Shown: piece by piece, positions 18,108 through 26,849 of the stretch
How positions within the stretch are numbered: position 1 is the first letter of the stretch
Layout of the letters: the number at the start of each line of letters is the position of its first letter
Assembly: GCA_038747915.1 (NCBI GenBank)
Contig: JBCDJJ010000016.1
Coordinates: 1-53,042, forward strand
Origin: JBCDAP01 sp038747915
GTDB taxonomy: Bacteria; Planctomycetota; Phycisphaerae; Phycisphaerales; UBA1924
Direction of reading: 5' to 3'
Length of the DNA stretch: 53,042 nucleotides
Translations under genes and position numbers: made by a program
Notes under the pieces: model-generated
Told to the model about the DNA's origin: nothing
The model's input: the letters and a program-made list of their open reading frames with translations, nothing else
Database searches by the model: none

Positions 18108-18319
18108 CCGCGGAGCGATTCGCCACCCCGATCGCTTCTCGAACGCAGCTTCTTTATCGATACCAATATTTCTTTGGTTTCGGTGCGCGATGCAGAATCC
18201 ATCACGCCGCAGTGATCGTACGCGGTGTGGCGAGATGCACCCGTGATCCGTGCGCCGCATCGCTCGCCGCCGCGTTGTAGCTGCGACGCGGAAACCGTGG
18301 TCAACAACAGGAGCGTTCG

Positions 18320-19015
18320 ATGAATCACCATCGGCACGTTGCATCCTTCAAGCGGTACGCGGCCCTCGGCCTGTGCATGAGCCTGCTCGGCCTGTGCAGC
18401 TGCGCAGCTGACGGGCCGCCCGACTCGACGGCTGGCTTCGAAGACGCCGAATCCGTACCACGCCAAGCAGCCGCACCAGTCGTCAGCCCATCAACACCAT
18501 GGTTCGACTTCGCTGACCCCGCCGACGAAGCGCCGTGGCGGGCAACCACCGATGGCGTCATGCAAGATCGCCCGAACGCAACCGTCTCCATCGAGAGCGG
18601 CACGTTGATCTTCGTCGGGCAGACCACATCGGATGAGCCACTGACGCCCTCGGCCCGGACGGACTTCCCCCCGCGCCGACTCGCACCGGGTGGAACGCTC
18701 GAACTCCGCGTGAAGGGCGACGGCCGCACGTACGGGCTCGAGATCGTCACCGCGGAGACCATCCGGGGCCGGCCCGTTCGATTTCGCGGGTTCTTCGAAA
18801 CCACCGGCGACTGGGAAGTCGTGCGTGTCGACGTCGCCGACATGAGCCCACTCGTCTACGGACGCCGGTTGGGGCTCGCTATTCCAGAAAGCGCATCGGT
18901 CAAACCGCAATTGGACGCCATCACCGGGCTCGCGATCGTCGCCGCCGACCGAACCCCAGGACCATTCAGAATCGAATGCACCGACATCGCCGCAGTGAGC
19001 GAGTCCCACAACTGA
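18320..19015 (+). CDS. CIA30-like lipoprotein
   Basis: The 231-residue product has a lipoprotein signal peptide ending LLGLCSCA. The mature domain follows the pattern of the CIA30 (NDUFAF1) family: WRATTDGVMQD near the start, ESGTLIFVGQTT, then LELRVKGDGRTYGLEIV, a strand with TTGDWEVVRVDVADM and a final GPFRIECTDIAAV. CIA30 domains are galactose-binding-like beta sandwiches; in mitochondria they help assemble complex I, while bacterial lipoprotein versions have no established role. No complex I genes are nearby. Confidence 0.7.
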   Translation: MNHHRHVASFKRYAALGLCMSLLGLCSCAADGPPDSTAGFEDAESVPRQAAAPVVSPSTPWFDFADPADEAPWRATTDGVMQDRPNATVSIESGTLIFVGQTTSDEPLTPSARTDFPPRRLAPGGTLELRVKGDGRTYGLEIVTAETIRGRPVRFRGFFETTGDWEVVRVDVADMSPLVYGRRLGLAIPESASVKPQLDAITGLAIVAADRTPGPFRIECTDIAAVSESHN

Positions 19016-19548
19016 GACCGTGCGATAGACTACGTCGGGCATGAACTTGAACGACCGACTCGCGACAGTCCGCGTCGCAGACTCACTCGATCGTCCGAGC
19101 CCGCTCCAGCCCAGGGGAGACTAAATTCTCAGACTCAGTGCTTGCCCGTGCCGGACGCCGAGTTACATTGTCACCGGCTGAGGAAATGAAGCACACGTCA
19201 CCGGAGACCATTCAGAGTACGTTCTGATTGCTGCGCGTCGATACTATCTGAGCATCGATCCGTCGGCACATTGTCTAAGGATGCGCTGATCGCGGCGTTC
19301 TTTGCTAGAGCCCGCGGATATCGGCCTGGAGTGCTGGCCTCGACGCGAGCCACGCTGTCAACGCGAGCACCTCGGAACGCCTATACGAACACTCGTGCGC
19401 GAGCGATCACGCGGTGGTCCGTTCCCGCACCGGCCAGCGTCACGCGTCTGGGTAGGCCGGCGGCGTGATCGCCTCCCCGGTCCCAGGGCACCGTCTCGCA
19501 TTGCTGCACGCACCAGACGCCTGACCAAAGTAGAGAAGAGATGACCGC
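19016..19548 (+). other. 533-bp region without recognised gene
   Basis: Two short overlapping open frames around 19271-19544 are rich in Arg and look like the usual GC-rich chance frames; neither has a ribosome site or a motif. I find no tRNA, convincing promoter or terminator. It separates the CIA30-like lipoprotein from the autotransporter-like gene. Confidence 0.35.
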
Positions 19549-21138
19549 ATGAAAGACATGAAGTCCTGCACCACGCTGATCGTCACCGCAGCGGCGGCGC
19601 CCACCCTCCACGCCGCTGTCGTTGAAACCGGCGATGTCGTGCTCAATGGCACAACCAGACTCGTCGGGAACACCGGCGTCGGCACCTACACGGTGGACGA
19701 TGGCTCCGCTGCGGTCGAGGGGACGATGCGATTCGGTGAGACCTCCACCGGCGACGGCACCGGCTTGGTCACCGGCGCGGGGACCTCGCTCGAGCTCGCC
19801 AACGGCGTGCTCAACGTCGGCAACAACGGCACCGGTCGGTTCACGGTCGCGGACGGCGCGACCGTCTTGATCTCCCGCGACCCCGGCGCGACCGGGTCGC
19901 AGGGGGCGTTCCTCATCGGCCAGCCAGCGGGCAGCGTGGGCGAAATCCTCGTCACCGGCTCAGGCTCGTCGCTCACCGGCTCAGCAGACATCGTCTGGAT
20001 GGGCGCCAGCGGCGAAGCGGTGCTCACCGTCGAGGACAACGCCACGGTGACCGCGTTCGGCCCGACTCAGAACAACCCCTTCTTCCGCGCCGCCCAGAGC
20101 CCGGACGGCCAGGCCACGATCAACATCCGCACCGGCGGTGTACTGGATGTCACCGGCCCGGGCAACGATGTGATCCACCTGCCGGAGCGAGGCAGCGCAA
20201 CGCTCAACATCGAGAGCGGTGGACGCATGATCGCCGGCCGGATGCGCGTCGCCCAGCTCGGCACCGCCAACGCCGACATCAGCATCACCGGGATAGGCTC
20301 AGAGCTGGAAGCGGACTTCCTGTTCGCCGCTCAGGGCGCCGAGACTGACGTCACCATCGACATCGAGGACCAGGGCCGGCTCCACGTCACCCAGTGGCTC
20401 TACGTCGGCCAGACGGGCACCGGGACACTCAATGTCTCGGGTGAAAGCGTGGTCGATGTCGATGAGGATCTGTTCGTCGGCGGCGAGATCGGTGCGGTCG
20501 CGGGCAACGGCACGATGACGGTGACCGAAGGCTCCACCGTCACCGTCGGCGACGACATGTACATCGGCACCGACATCTCGACCGGCACGTTCTCGATCTC
20601 GGGTGACGGCACCACCCTCACGGTCAACGACCGCTTCTACGTGGGCTGGGGCTTCGACGGCTTCCCGGCCAACGGCACGCTCGAGGTCGGACGCGGTGCG
20701 CTGATCACAGCGCCCGCCAACGGGCCGAGCTCCAACCCCGGCCTGGGCTTTGCGATCGCCGGCGGAGACACCGCCACGATGCGCTTCGTCATCGGCGACG
20801 ACGGCACCGGCTCGATCGAGTCCGGCCTGATCGAGACCGGCGCGCTCCTCTTCGGGAGCGGCACCGCCCTGCTGGAGATCGACGTCGACGCCGGCGTCGT
20901 GCTCGGCCTCGGCGACACCTTCACCCTGATCGATTACGGCACCACCAACGGCGGACTCTTCGCCAACGTCGCCGACGACGCGATCGTCTCCTTCGGCGGC
21001 TTTCAATTCCTCATCAACTACGACGACGACCTCGGCGGCGGCGACCTCGCGCTCACCGCCACCGTCATCCCCGCGCCGGCCAGCCTCGCGTTCTTCGGAG
21101 TGAGTGGGGTGCTCGCAGCACGCCGGCGTCGCGGCTGA
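19549..21138 (+). CDS. PEP-CTERM protein with autotransporter-like beta-helix repeats
   Basis: The 529-residue product has a signal peptide and a body of degenerate repeats of about 45-60 residues with the pattern LxVGxxGxGxLxVxxGxxVxxG (for example VLNVGNNGTGRFTVADGATV and LYVGQTGTGTLNVSGESVV). This is typical of passenger-like right-handed beta helices. The C-terminus VIPAPASLAFFGVSGVLAARRRRG is a PEP-CTERM sorting tail, to be processed by an exosortase; no exosortase gene is in this window. GAGAAGAG lies 7 nt before ATG 19549. Likely a cell-surface or matrix protein. Confidence 0.82.
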   Translation: MKDMKSCTTLIVTAAAAPTLHAAVVETGDVVLNGTTRLVGNTGVGTYTVDDGSAAVEGTMRFGETSTGDGTGLVTGAGTSLELANGVLNVGNNGTGRFTVADGATVLISRDPGATGSQGAFLIGQPAGSVGEILVTGSGSSLTGSADIVWMGASGEAVLTVEDNATVTAFGPTQNNPFFRAAQSPDGQATINIRTGGVLDVTGPGNDVIHLPERGSATLNIESGGRMIAGRMRVAQLGTANADISITGIGSELEADFLFAAQGAETDVTIDIEDQGRLHVTQWLYVGQTGTGTLNVSGESVVDVDEDLFVGGEIGAVAGNGTMTVTEGSTVTVGDDMYIGTDISTGTFSISGDGTTLTVNDRFYVGWGFDGFPANGTLEVGRGALITAPANGPSSNPGLGFAIAGGDTATMRFVIGDDGTGSIESGLIETGALLFGSGTALLEIDVDAGVVLGLGDTFTLIDYGTTNGGLFANVADDAIVSFGGFQFLINYDDDLGGGDLALTATVIPAPASLAFFGVSGVLAARRRRG

Positions 21139-21176
21139 ACCCACCGAACGGATCGACCCTTTCAGGAACACATCTC

Positions 21177-21824
21177 ATGAAGCTCACGATGCATGCCGGT
21201 GTCCTCGTCCTGCTCGGCTCGAGCACACCCGCCCACGCCGATCTGTTTTTCGAGTTCGATCAGGCCAACTACGAGGTGCTGCCGGGTCAGACCGTGGATG
21301 TCCGGGTGTTGCTTTCGCAGGTCGGCCCCATCGACGCGGATCCGGCCGACCTCACCGTCGATGGACTCTTCAGCGGAGGGGTTCGCGTCTTTTTCAATAT
21401 CACCCCGCCGTCCGACCCCGCGGTCGTTGCAAGCCTTGACGACATCACCCCCAACCGAGCATTCGATGACACGCTGCTCGGTGAGGAGCTCTTCCTCGAC
21501 CCTGGTCAGAGCGCCGCCCTGATCGATTCGATCGACGACATCTTCGCCCCGCTGACCGGCACGAACATCCTCCTGGGCACCTTCCGCTTCACCGCTGGCG
21601 ATGTCGTCGGTGAAGTCACGAACCTCCGTGCCGACGATGTCGTGGGCGGGACCTTCACGGAAAACGTGTCCGGCGGCGCCGACTTCGCTGCGCTCGACGA
21701 CTTCATCGCGCCGGGCTTCGCCACGATCACCGTCGTCCCGGCACCGGGCGCCTGCGTGCTGGCGTGCCTCGGCGGCCTCACGCTCGGAGCCCGGAGAAGA
21801 CGACTCTCGAGAGAACGGCCATAG
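21177..21824 (+). CDS. PEP-CTERM protein, cohesin-like fold possible
   Basis: The 215-residue exported product has a signal peptide ending AHADL. A beta-rich domain begins FFEFDQANYEVLPGQTVDVRVLL, which resembles the start of cohesin-like or cadherin-like modules. The tail VVPAPGACVLACLGGLTLGARRRR is a PEP-CTERM-like anchor. It follows the beta-helix gene by 38 nt, so the two may be co-transcribed. The fold assignment is tentative. Confidence 0.75.
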   Translation: MKLTMHAGVLVLLGSSTPAHADLFFEFDQANYEVLPGQTVDVRVLLSQVGPIDADPADLTVDGLFSGGVRVFFNITPPSDPAVVASLDDITPNRAFDDTLLGEELFLDPGQSAALIDSIDDIFAPLTGTNILLGTFRFTAGDVVGEVTNLRADDVVGGTFTENVSGGADFAALDDFIAPGFATITVVPAPGACVLACLGGLTLGARRRRLSRERP

Positions 21825-21987
21825 CGACATTGACCTCTATGCGGTGATGGTCCCGATGGCCATCTGCAGGCCGACTCCGCCGCCACTCTTTGTGCCCAGG
21901 GAGGCTGCACCTCGAAAAGCCCTCGGAGGTGGGCGAGCGGCACGGATCACACCCAGACGATCTCACTCGAACACGAAGGAAAGAGAC

Positions 21988-22641
21988 ATGAACGTGAACA
22001 CACGATTGGGCCTGATCTGTGCCGTCATGATGCCGTGCGGACTGGCGTCGACGGTTTCCGCGGCGCCGCTCTCGATCTCGACCGATGCATCGATCGGATC
22101 ACCCCCCAACATCTTGCCGGGCGAAATCAGCGGTTCATTCACGTTCAATATCGTCAACGCCGTCGACACCGACGCGCCAGACGACCTGCTGACCGGCTGG
22201 CAGGTCACGCTCGACATCGTGCCGCTGGCCGGCGCGACCGGCACCGTCGAGATCTTTGATGTCAGCACGCCGTCGGCGGGCTACCTCCTGGAGGGCGCGG
22301 GCTTCGGGATCGGTGCCAACCGCAACGGCGAGAACCTGACCATCTTCGACTTCATCCTGTTCGCCCCACCGGTGCAGGTCCCCGCTGCCCCCGGCGCGCC
22401 GCTGTTCGACTACCGGCTCGAAGCGTCGGCAGATGCGCTCGGCGACTTCGGTATCTACGCCGTCGCGAGTCTGAGCGAATGGGCCGACAATTCCTCGCCG
22501 ATCGTGCTCGCTCGAGAGTTCGAAGGCCTGCCGTTCGACAGCGGGCCGGTGCTGATCGGCCAGGTGACCGTCGTCCCCACGCCGAGCACAGCCGCCGTGG
22601 TGGGGCTGGCCGGAGTCATGGCGTCGCGCCGCCGCCGGTGA
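21988..22641 (+). CDS. PEP-CTERM secreted protein, unknown function
   Basis: The 217-residue product has a signal peptide (MNVNTRLGLICAVMMPCGLASTVSA split at the AAP site) and a beta-rich middle without recognised domain. It ends PTPSTAAVVGLAGVMASRRRR, a PEP-CTERM-like tail. AAGGAAAG lies about 5 nt before ATG 21988; the open frame continues far upstream, but those residues lack coding character. Third PEP-CTERM gene in a row on this strand. Confidence 0.75.
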   Translation: MNVNTRLGLICAVMMPCGLASTVSAAPLSISTDASIGSPPNILPGEISGSFTFNIVNAVDTDAPDDLLTGWQVTLDIVPLAGATGTVEIFDVSTPSAGYLLEGAGFGIGANRNGENLTIFDFILFAPPVQVPAAPGAPLFDYRLEASADALGDFGIYAVASLSEWADNSSPIVLAREFEGLPFDSGPVLIGQVTVVPTPSTAAVVGLAGVMASRRRR

Positions 22642-22711
22642 GCCAATCGATCACCGAGTGATCACACGCCTCGCAAGCACCATCAACGATGCCTCCAAGG
22701 AAATGGACACC

Positions 22712-23629
22712 ATGATTCGCATGACACCGAACACCGTGCCGCTCTCCGCAGCCCTTCTCGCGGCCTGGCTCGCCCCGACCGCTCAAGCGAGCATGCTCTT
22801 CTGGATGAACGACACAACCGATCGCGTGTTCTCGAGCGACAGCATCGACGGCTCGGACGAGCAGCTCATCCGCGACTTCCGCGCGACGACCGGCCTGACC
22901 AACAGCGACTTCAACATGAACAGCATCGCGGTCGACGGCGACCGGCTCTACATCGCCGAAGACAAGAACGACCGCATCTTCTGGTCGGAGATCGACAACG
23001 TCGCCAACCGCAGCAACCTCGTTCGTCTCGATGCGGTGTTCGGCAACGCGAACTATCGACCCAACGACCTGGCTGTCGACGCCGACTACATCTTCTGGAC
23101 CGACGGGGTCACGCAGACGATCTACCGGGCCGATATCGACGGCACCAACGCCCAGGTCATCGGGCTCGCGCGGTCGGGCTTCTCCCCGGGGACCTTCATC
23201 TCCTGGGACGGGCTCAACACAGACGGCCTCACGCTCGCTGGTGAGAAGGTCTACTGGACGAGCAGCAACAACGACGCCGTCTACATCATGAACCGCGACG
23301 GCAGCGACTTCGACAAGCTGATCAACATGGACAGCGCGCTCGGCTCGCGCAACTACAACCCGCAGGACATCACCAACGACGGCAGCTCGCTGTTCTGGGC
23401 CGACACCGACGAGATCTATCGCGCAAACATCGATGGCACCGGCGTCGAACTCCTGATCGATCTCGACGACCTCGGGGTGGGCACCGGCGTTGCTCGACCT
23501 CGGCGCCTCGCCGAAGACCTCCTCGTACCGCTCGCGGAGTTCGCGTGTGGTCATGTCCTCGAGCGCGGCGAGTTCCTTCTGGATGTGCCCAGCCGACTCC
23601 GGCATCACGAGCCTCCGTCCCGCGGGTAA
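22712..23629 (+). pseudogene. secreted YWTD-type beta-propeller protein, 3' end replaced
   Basis: After a signal peptide (ending LAPTAQA) come repeats of the low-density-lipoprotein-receptor YWTD type: MLFWMNDTTDRVFSSDSIDG, DRIFWSEIDNV, YIFWTDGVTQTIYRADIDG, KVYWTSSNNDAVYIMNRDG and LFWADTDEIYRANIDG. The homologous part stops near DDLGVGTG, about position 23490. The remaining 44 codons to 23629 are the reverse complement of the start of a DUF2924 gene, so the encoded tail is artificial, and the PEP-CTERM end expected from the neighbours is missing. ATG 22712 is chosen because AAGGAA lies 9 nt upstream. Confidence 0.7.
23490..23608 (-). pseudogene. DUF2924 gene, truncated to its first 40 codons
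   Basis: From GTG 23608 the product reads MMPESAGHIQKELAALEDMT followed by RELRERYEEVFGEAPRS. This is the N-terminus of DUF2924 proteins, which usually run to 150-200 residues and sit beside site-specific recombinase genes in planctomycetes and other phyla. After about SNA the frame runs on as antisense of the beta-propeller gene, with no homology. It overlaps the upstream small gene by 4 nt (GTGA), the normal arrangement of the intact cassette. The recombinase that should follow is missing. Confidence 0.65.
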
Positions 23630-23850
23630 CCGTCGCCCGCGGCCACACTGAGGCCCGCATCGCTCGGAAGTTCAACTCGTGTCGCGGCAGATTCTGAGAG
23701 TTCGTCGCCAACTCGCGGAGATTGCTCGATCAACCGGGCGAGCCCGTCACCCAGCAGCGCGACCAGCTCCCGCCGCCGCACTTCGGGGGTTGTCGTTGCC
23801 CGCGGCGCACGCGATCGCCGCCCCGCCTTCCGTGCGGTCCGTCCGTCCAT
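23605..23850 (-). CDS. small protein of a DUF2924/recombinase cassette
   Basis: The 81-residue basic-start protein (MDGRTARKAGRRSRA, then RRRELVALLGDGLARLIE) matches the type of small partner found directly upstream of DUF2924 genes in planctomycete recombinase cassettes. Its role is unknown. It ends in a 4-nt overlap with the truncated DUF2924 start, so it is probably a relic of the same mobile unit. Confidence 0.5.
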   Translation of the reverse strand: MDGRTARKAGRRSRAPRATTTPEVRRRELVALLGDGLARLIEQSPRVGDELSESAATRVELPSDAGLSVAAGDGYPRDGGS

Positions 23851-24103
23851 GATGGATGCCTCCGGGCCCCGTCCGGCTGTTCACCAGCGGGGCGTGCATT
23901 CTCTATATCTGCGTAAAGCGGTTCTTGCCGTCGCATCAACTGCGTCAGTGATCGAGACACCGGCGCGGTCATGCTCGTAGTACCATGTCGCTGGCGTTTC
24001 ACAGATGTACCTTGTTCCCGGCGCCGACAGTCCTGCCCCCGGCTGCCGTGCGGCGAGACGTGACCAGACTTTCCACGGGATGCAGGATTGAGGTCGTCAC
24101 GAC

Positions 24104-24745
24104 GTGCCGAGCACCGTTCCGCACCCGACCCCCATCTTCCGAATCGTGCATATCGAGAATCTGCCAACGCTGATCCAGCGTGCGCACATTCATGCTCCTA
24201 GCTGTGTTCCACCCGATGGACTGCCGTGGCGAGGTGTTCATGCAGCCGAGACGCAGGCATCTCGTGCTCAAACACAGATTCTATGCGGACCACGCGGAAC
24301 GGTCTCGGACTACGTTGGTTTCTACCTGGGCTACCGGTCGCCGATGCTGTATCGAATCAAGACCGGCTGGAATGTCCAGCAAGTTGATCAGGCCGAGATC
24401 GTGTACCTCGTTGCTTTCGCCCAAGCTATCGAGGCTCAACGTCTCCGATTCGTCTTCACGGATCGCCACTCGCTGGCACGCGTGGCCGCGTTTTACGATG
24501 ATCTGTCCCAGCTGCATCAGATTGACTTCGAGACCTGCTATGCCACGCGCTGGAACACCACGCCGACGCATCCAGACCGCCAAGAAAAGAAGCAGGCTGA
24601 GTTTTTGGTTCATGGCGGACTGCCATGGAGTCTCATCCACACCGTCGGTGTGTCGTGCTCGGCCACGAGGGACCGGGTCCGCGAAACGCTTGCCGGATTG
24701 GAGCATGAGCTGGAAGTCGCGATCAAGAAGCCTTGGTACTATTGA
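24104..24745 (+). CDS. darT: DarT family DNA ADP-ribosyltransferase toxin
   Basis: The 213-residue product matches the DarT (DUF4433) family, whose members use NAD to ADP-ribosylate thymidine bases in single-stranded DNA. Landmarks are HPTPIFRIVHIENLPTLIQ at the N-terminus, DYVGFYLGYRSPMLYRI in the middle (family: YVPFYF-SPMLY), KQAEFLVHGGLPWSLI with Glu166 at the expected catalytic position, and the terminal KPWYY. GTG 24104 is chosen because the N-terminus then matches the family and GAGG lies about 10 nt upstream. The stop is 14 nt before the start of the macro-domain antitoxin. Likely an anti-phage toxin-antitoxin system. Confidence 0.9.
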   Translation: MPSTVPHPTPIFRIVHIENLPTLIQRAHIHAPSCVPPDGLPWRGVHAAETQASRAQTQILCGPRGTVSDYVGFYLGYRSPMLYRIKTGWNVQQVDQAEIVYLVAFAQAIEAQRLRFVFTDRHSLARVAAFYDDLSQLHQIDFETCYATRWNTTPTHPDRQEKKQAEFLVHGGLPWSLIHTVGVSCSATRDRVRETLAGLEHELEVAIKKPWYY

Positions 24746-24759
24746 TCCGGGGAACGACC

Positions 24760-25803
24760 ATGATTGAGGACGCTAAGGGAAATCTGTTGCACGCCGACGC
24801 CGATGCGCTCGTGAACACCGTGAACTGCGTCGGGGTGATGGGAAAGGGAATCGCGCTGCAGTTCAAGCAGGCGTTCCCCGATATGAACAAGGTCTACGAG
24901 AAGGCGTGCAAGCGGGGCGAGATCGTGCCCGGCCGGGTCCATGTCTGGGAGACGGGCTCACTCACCGGTCCGCAGTACATCATCAATTTCCCGACCAAGC
25001 GGGAGTGGTACACAAAGTCCCGCTACGCCGATATCGAGTCTGGATTGGAATCACTCGTTGGCGAGATTCGGCGAATGCACATCGAATCGATCGCGGTTCC
25101 GCCGCTCGGCTGCGGCAACGGCGGACTTGCGTGGTCGAAAGTGCGTCCCATGATCGAGGAAGCATTCGCCGCGCTACCCGGTGTCCGTGTGCTCCTCTAC
25201 GCCCCCACCGGAGCGCCGTCGACCGAGGACCGAGTCATCCGGACGAAGAGACCCAAACTCACGCGCGCGCGCGCGCTGTTCATTTCCGCAATCGACCGCT
25301 ATTCGGTGCTCGCCTACCGGGTCACGCTGCTTGAGGTTCAGAAGCTGGCCTACTTCCTGCAGGAAGCGGGCGAGCCCTTGCGCCTCAGCTACAAAGCTAA
25401 GCGGTACGGCCCATACGCCGAGGCCCTTAACAAAGTGCTCGAAACCCTCGAAGGTCACTACATTCGTGGATTCGATGGCGAGCGAGCGCCATCCAAAGAG
25501 CTTTCACTGGTTGACGGCGCAGTCCGTGACGCCGATGCACTGCTCTCGGGCAATCCGGACGCGGTGGACCGACTGCGACGCATGGGCACACTGATAGAGG
25601 GATTCGAGACTCCGTACGGCATGGAGCTTCTCTCCTCTGTTCATTATGTCACTGTCCACGGTGAGCCAAGAGCTGCTGATATCGATGAGGCAGTCGATCG
25701 GGTTCATGCATGGAGCCCTCGGAAGGCCAAGACGATGAAGCCCCAGCACATTCGACTCGCATGGGAGCATCTCAACGAGCACGGATGGTTCGATCGGCCT
25801 TGA
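24760..25803 (+). CDS. darG: DarG antitoxin: macro-domain DNA ADP-ribosylglycohydrolase
   Basis: The 347-residue product has an N-terminal macro domain (residues about 1-155). GNLLHADADALVNTVNCVGV, MGKGIALQFKQAFP, NFPTKREWY and VPPLGCGNGGLAW line the ADP-ribose pocket. A C-terminal domain (about 170-340, starting near RALFISAIDRY and with RLSYKAKRYGPYAEALNKVL) matches the DarT-binding part of long DarG proteins. It removes ADP-ribose from DNA and also neutralises the toxin by binding. GGGGAA precedes ATG 24760. It follows darT by 14 nt. Confidence 0.92.
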   Translation: MIEDAKGNLLHADADALVNTVNCVGVMGKGIALQFKQAFPDMNKVYEKACKRGEIVPGRVHVWETGSLTGPQYIINFPTKREWYTKSRYADIESGLESLVGEIRRMHIESIAVPPLGCGNGGLAWSKVRPMIEEAFAALPGVRVLLYAPTGAPSTEDRVIRTKRPKLTRARALFISAIDRYSVLAYRVTLLEVQKLAYFLQEAGEPLRLSYKAKRYGPYAEALNKVLETLEGHYIRGFDGERAPSKELSLVDGAVRDADALLSGNPDAVDRLRRMGTLIEGFETPYGMELLSSVHYVTVHGEPRAADIDEAVDRVHAWSPRKAKTMKPQHIRLAWEHLNEHGWFDRP

Positions 25804-25842
25804 CGAGATTTCGCAGTCGCTCTGAGTGATTGAGGGCCCATC

Positions 25843-26757
25843 ATGAAACGGGAACGAGCAACCAAGATCCTTTCTCGGATCTTGACGAGCATCGACTCGG
25901 GCGAGGTCCCCATTGCAATTCGCGAGGTCTGGACGTTCGGCTCGTACGTGCGCGGCGCGCTCGAGCCCAACGATCTGGATCTCGTTCTGGTCCACGAACC
26001 CATGCCCACGGCTACTCGCGAGAGCCTGGAGCGAATGGCGGCTCAAAAAGGCCTGATGTGGGACCAGGAGATGATGTTCCCCGAGCGAGAGTTTCAGCAG
26101 ATGATCAAGCGACCACTCCGTCGCCCGGGCGAGCGCGTCGACATGCTGCTGGGTGAAACACTCGATGAGGTTCTACGCCGGTACCCCGTCATCGGCAAGG
26201 GGCCTCGTCTGCTCTTGTGGACGCGAGAACATCGCGACTGGAAAGAGCAGCTCGCGGGTATTGAGATCGATGCATCCGCATCCCGATCGCCAAGGCACGA
26301 GCTTCTTCCATGTCGCCGGGCGGGCTGCGCGCTGCCAGAAATGGATCGTCTCACGGCATGGGTCGATCACGGAGTGATCGCCGTAAACGTGACCCCAGGA
26401 CCGAGCACTCCAGTCAATCTTCCAAACGACTGGACACGTCGTCTCGATCTCTGGACAGCATCTAGATCGATGGGCAGCAAGTCGCTTGAGTGTGCCCCGC
26501 TGGCACTCTGGTGGCTTCACATGCGGGGGTGCGACGGGCTGAGGAACGATCGCAACGAAGTTTCGGATCGGCTGTATTCACACCGAGTCATCATTGGGCG
26601 GCTACGCCCTGGACGAATGGCCTGGTTCCTAAACCGGCCAGAGGCGGTAGCGCATGCTCAGGTGTTCCACTTCAAGCGAGGTGAGCCGCGAGAGGTTTGG
26701 GAGTTTCGGCGCGGGCCGGAGTGGGATCGGCTTGATGAAATCGATCGAACACTTTAG
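25843..26757 (+). CDS. nucleotidyltransferase-fold protein downstream of DarTG
   Basis: The 304-residue product has the Pol-beta-superfamily motif WTFGSYVRGALEPNDLDL: Gly33-Ser34, then Asp44 and Asp46, with a likely third carboxylate at Asp100 (GERVDMLL). It could transfer a nucleotide to a protein or RNA. Only 39 nt separate it from darG, with GAGG before its ATG, so it probably belongs to the same transcript; I do not know it as a standard DarTG component. Residues about 145-170 read less protein-like than one of the alternative frames, so a pair of compensating frameshifts is possible. The remaining C-terminal part is not recognised. Confidence 0.65.
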   Translation: MKRERATKILSRILTSIDSGEVPIAIREVWTFGSYVRGALEPNDLDLVLVHEPMPTATRESLERMAAQKGLMWDQEMMFPEREFQQMIKRPLRRPGERVDMLLGETLDEVLRRYPVIGKGPRLLLWTREHRDWKEQLAGIEIDASASRSPRHELLPCRRAGCALPEMDRLTAWVDHGVIAVNVTPGPSTPVNLPNDWTRRLDLWTASRSMGSKSLECAPLALWWLHMRGCDGLRNDRNEVSDRLYSHRVIIGRLRPGRMAWFLNRPEAVAHAQVFHFKRGEPREVWEFRRGPEWDRLDEIDRTL

Positions 26758-26849
26758 CCCTATAAACAGAAATCGACAGCGTCGCTTAGTCTCACATCTG
26801 CTTAAGTTACTCCGAAGCGTTGTAGTCGATCTGTTGTCTACTGGATGAA

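Noticed and set aside
20299..21171. 290-codon minus-strand frame opposite the beta-helix gene
   Set aside because: No motif; composition reflects the repeat gene on the plus strand.
22616..23608. 330-codon minus-strand frame beginning with DUF2924
   Set aside because: Only the first 40 codons are real; the rest is antisense of the propeller gene and acidic low-complexity.
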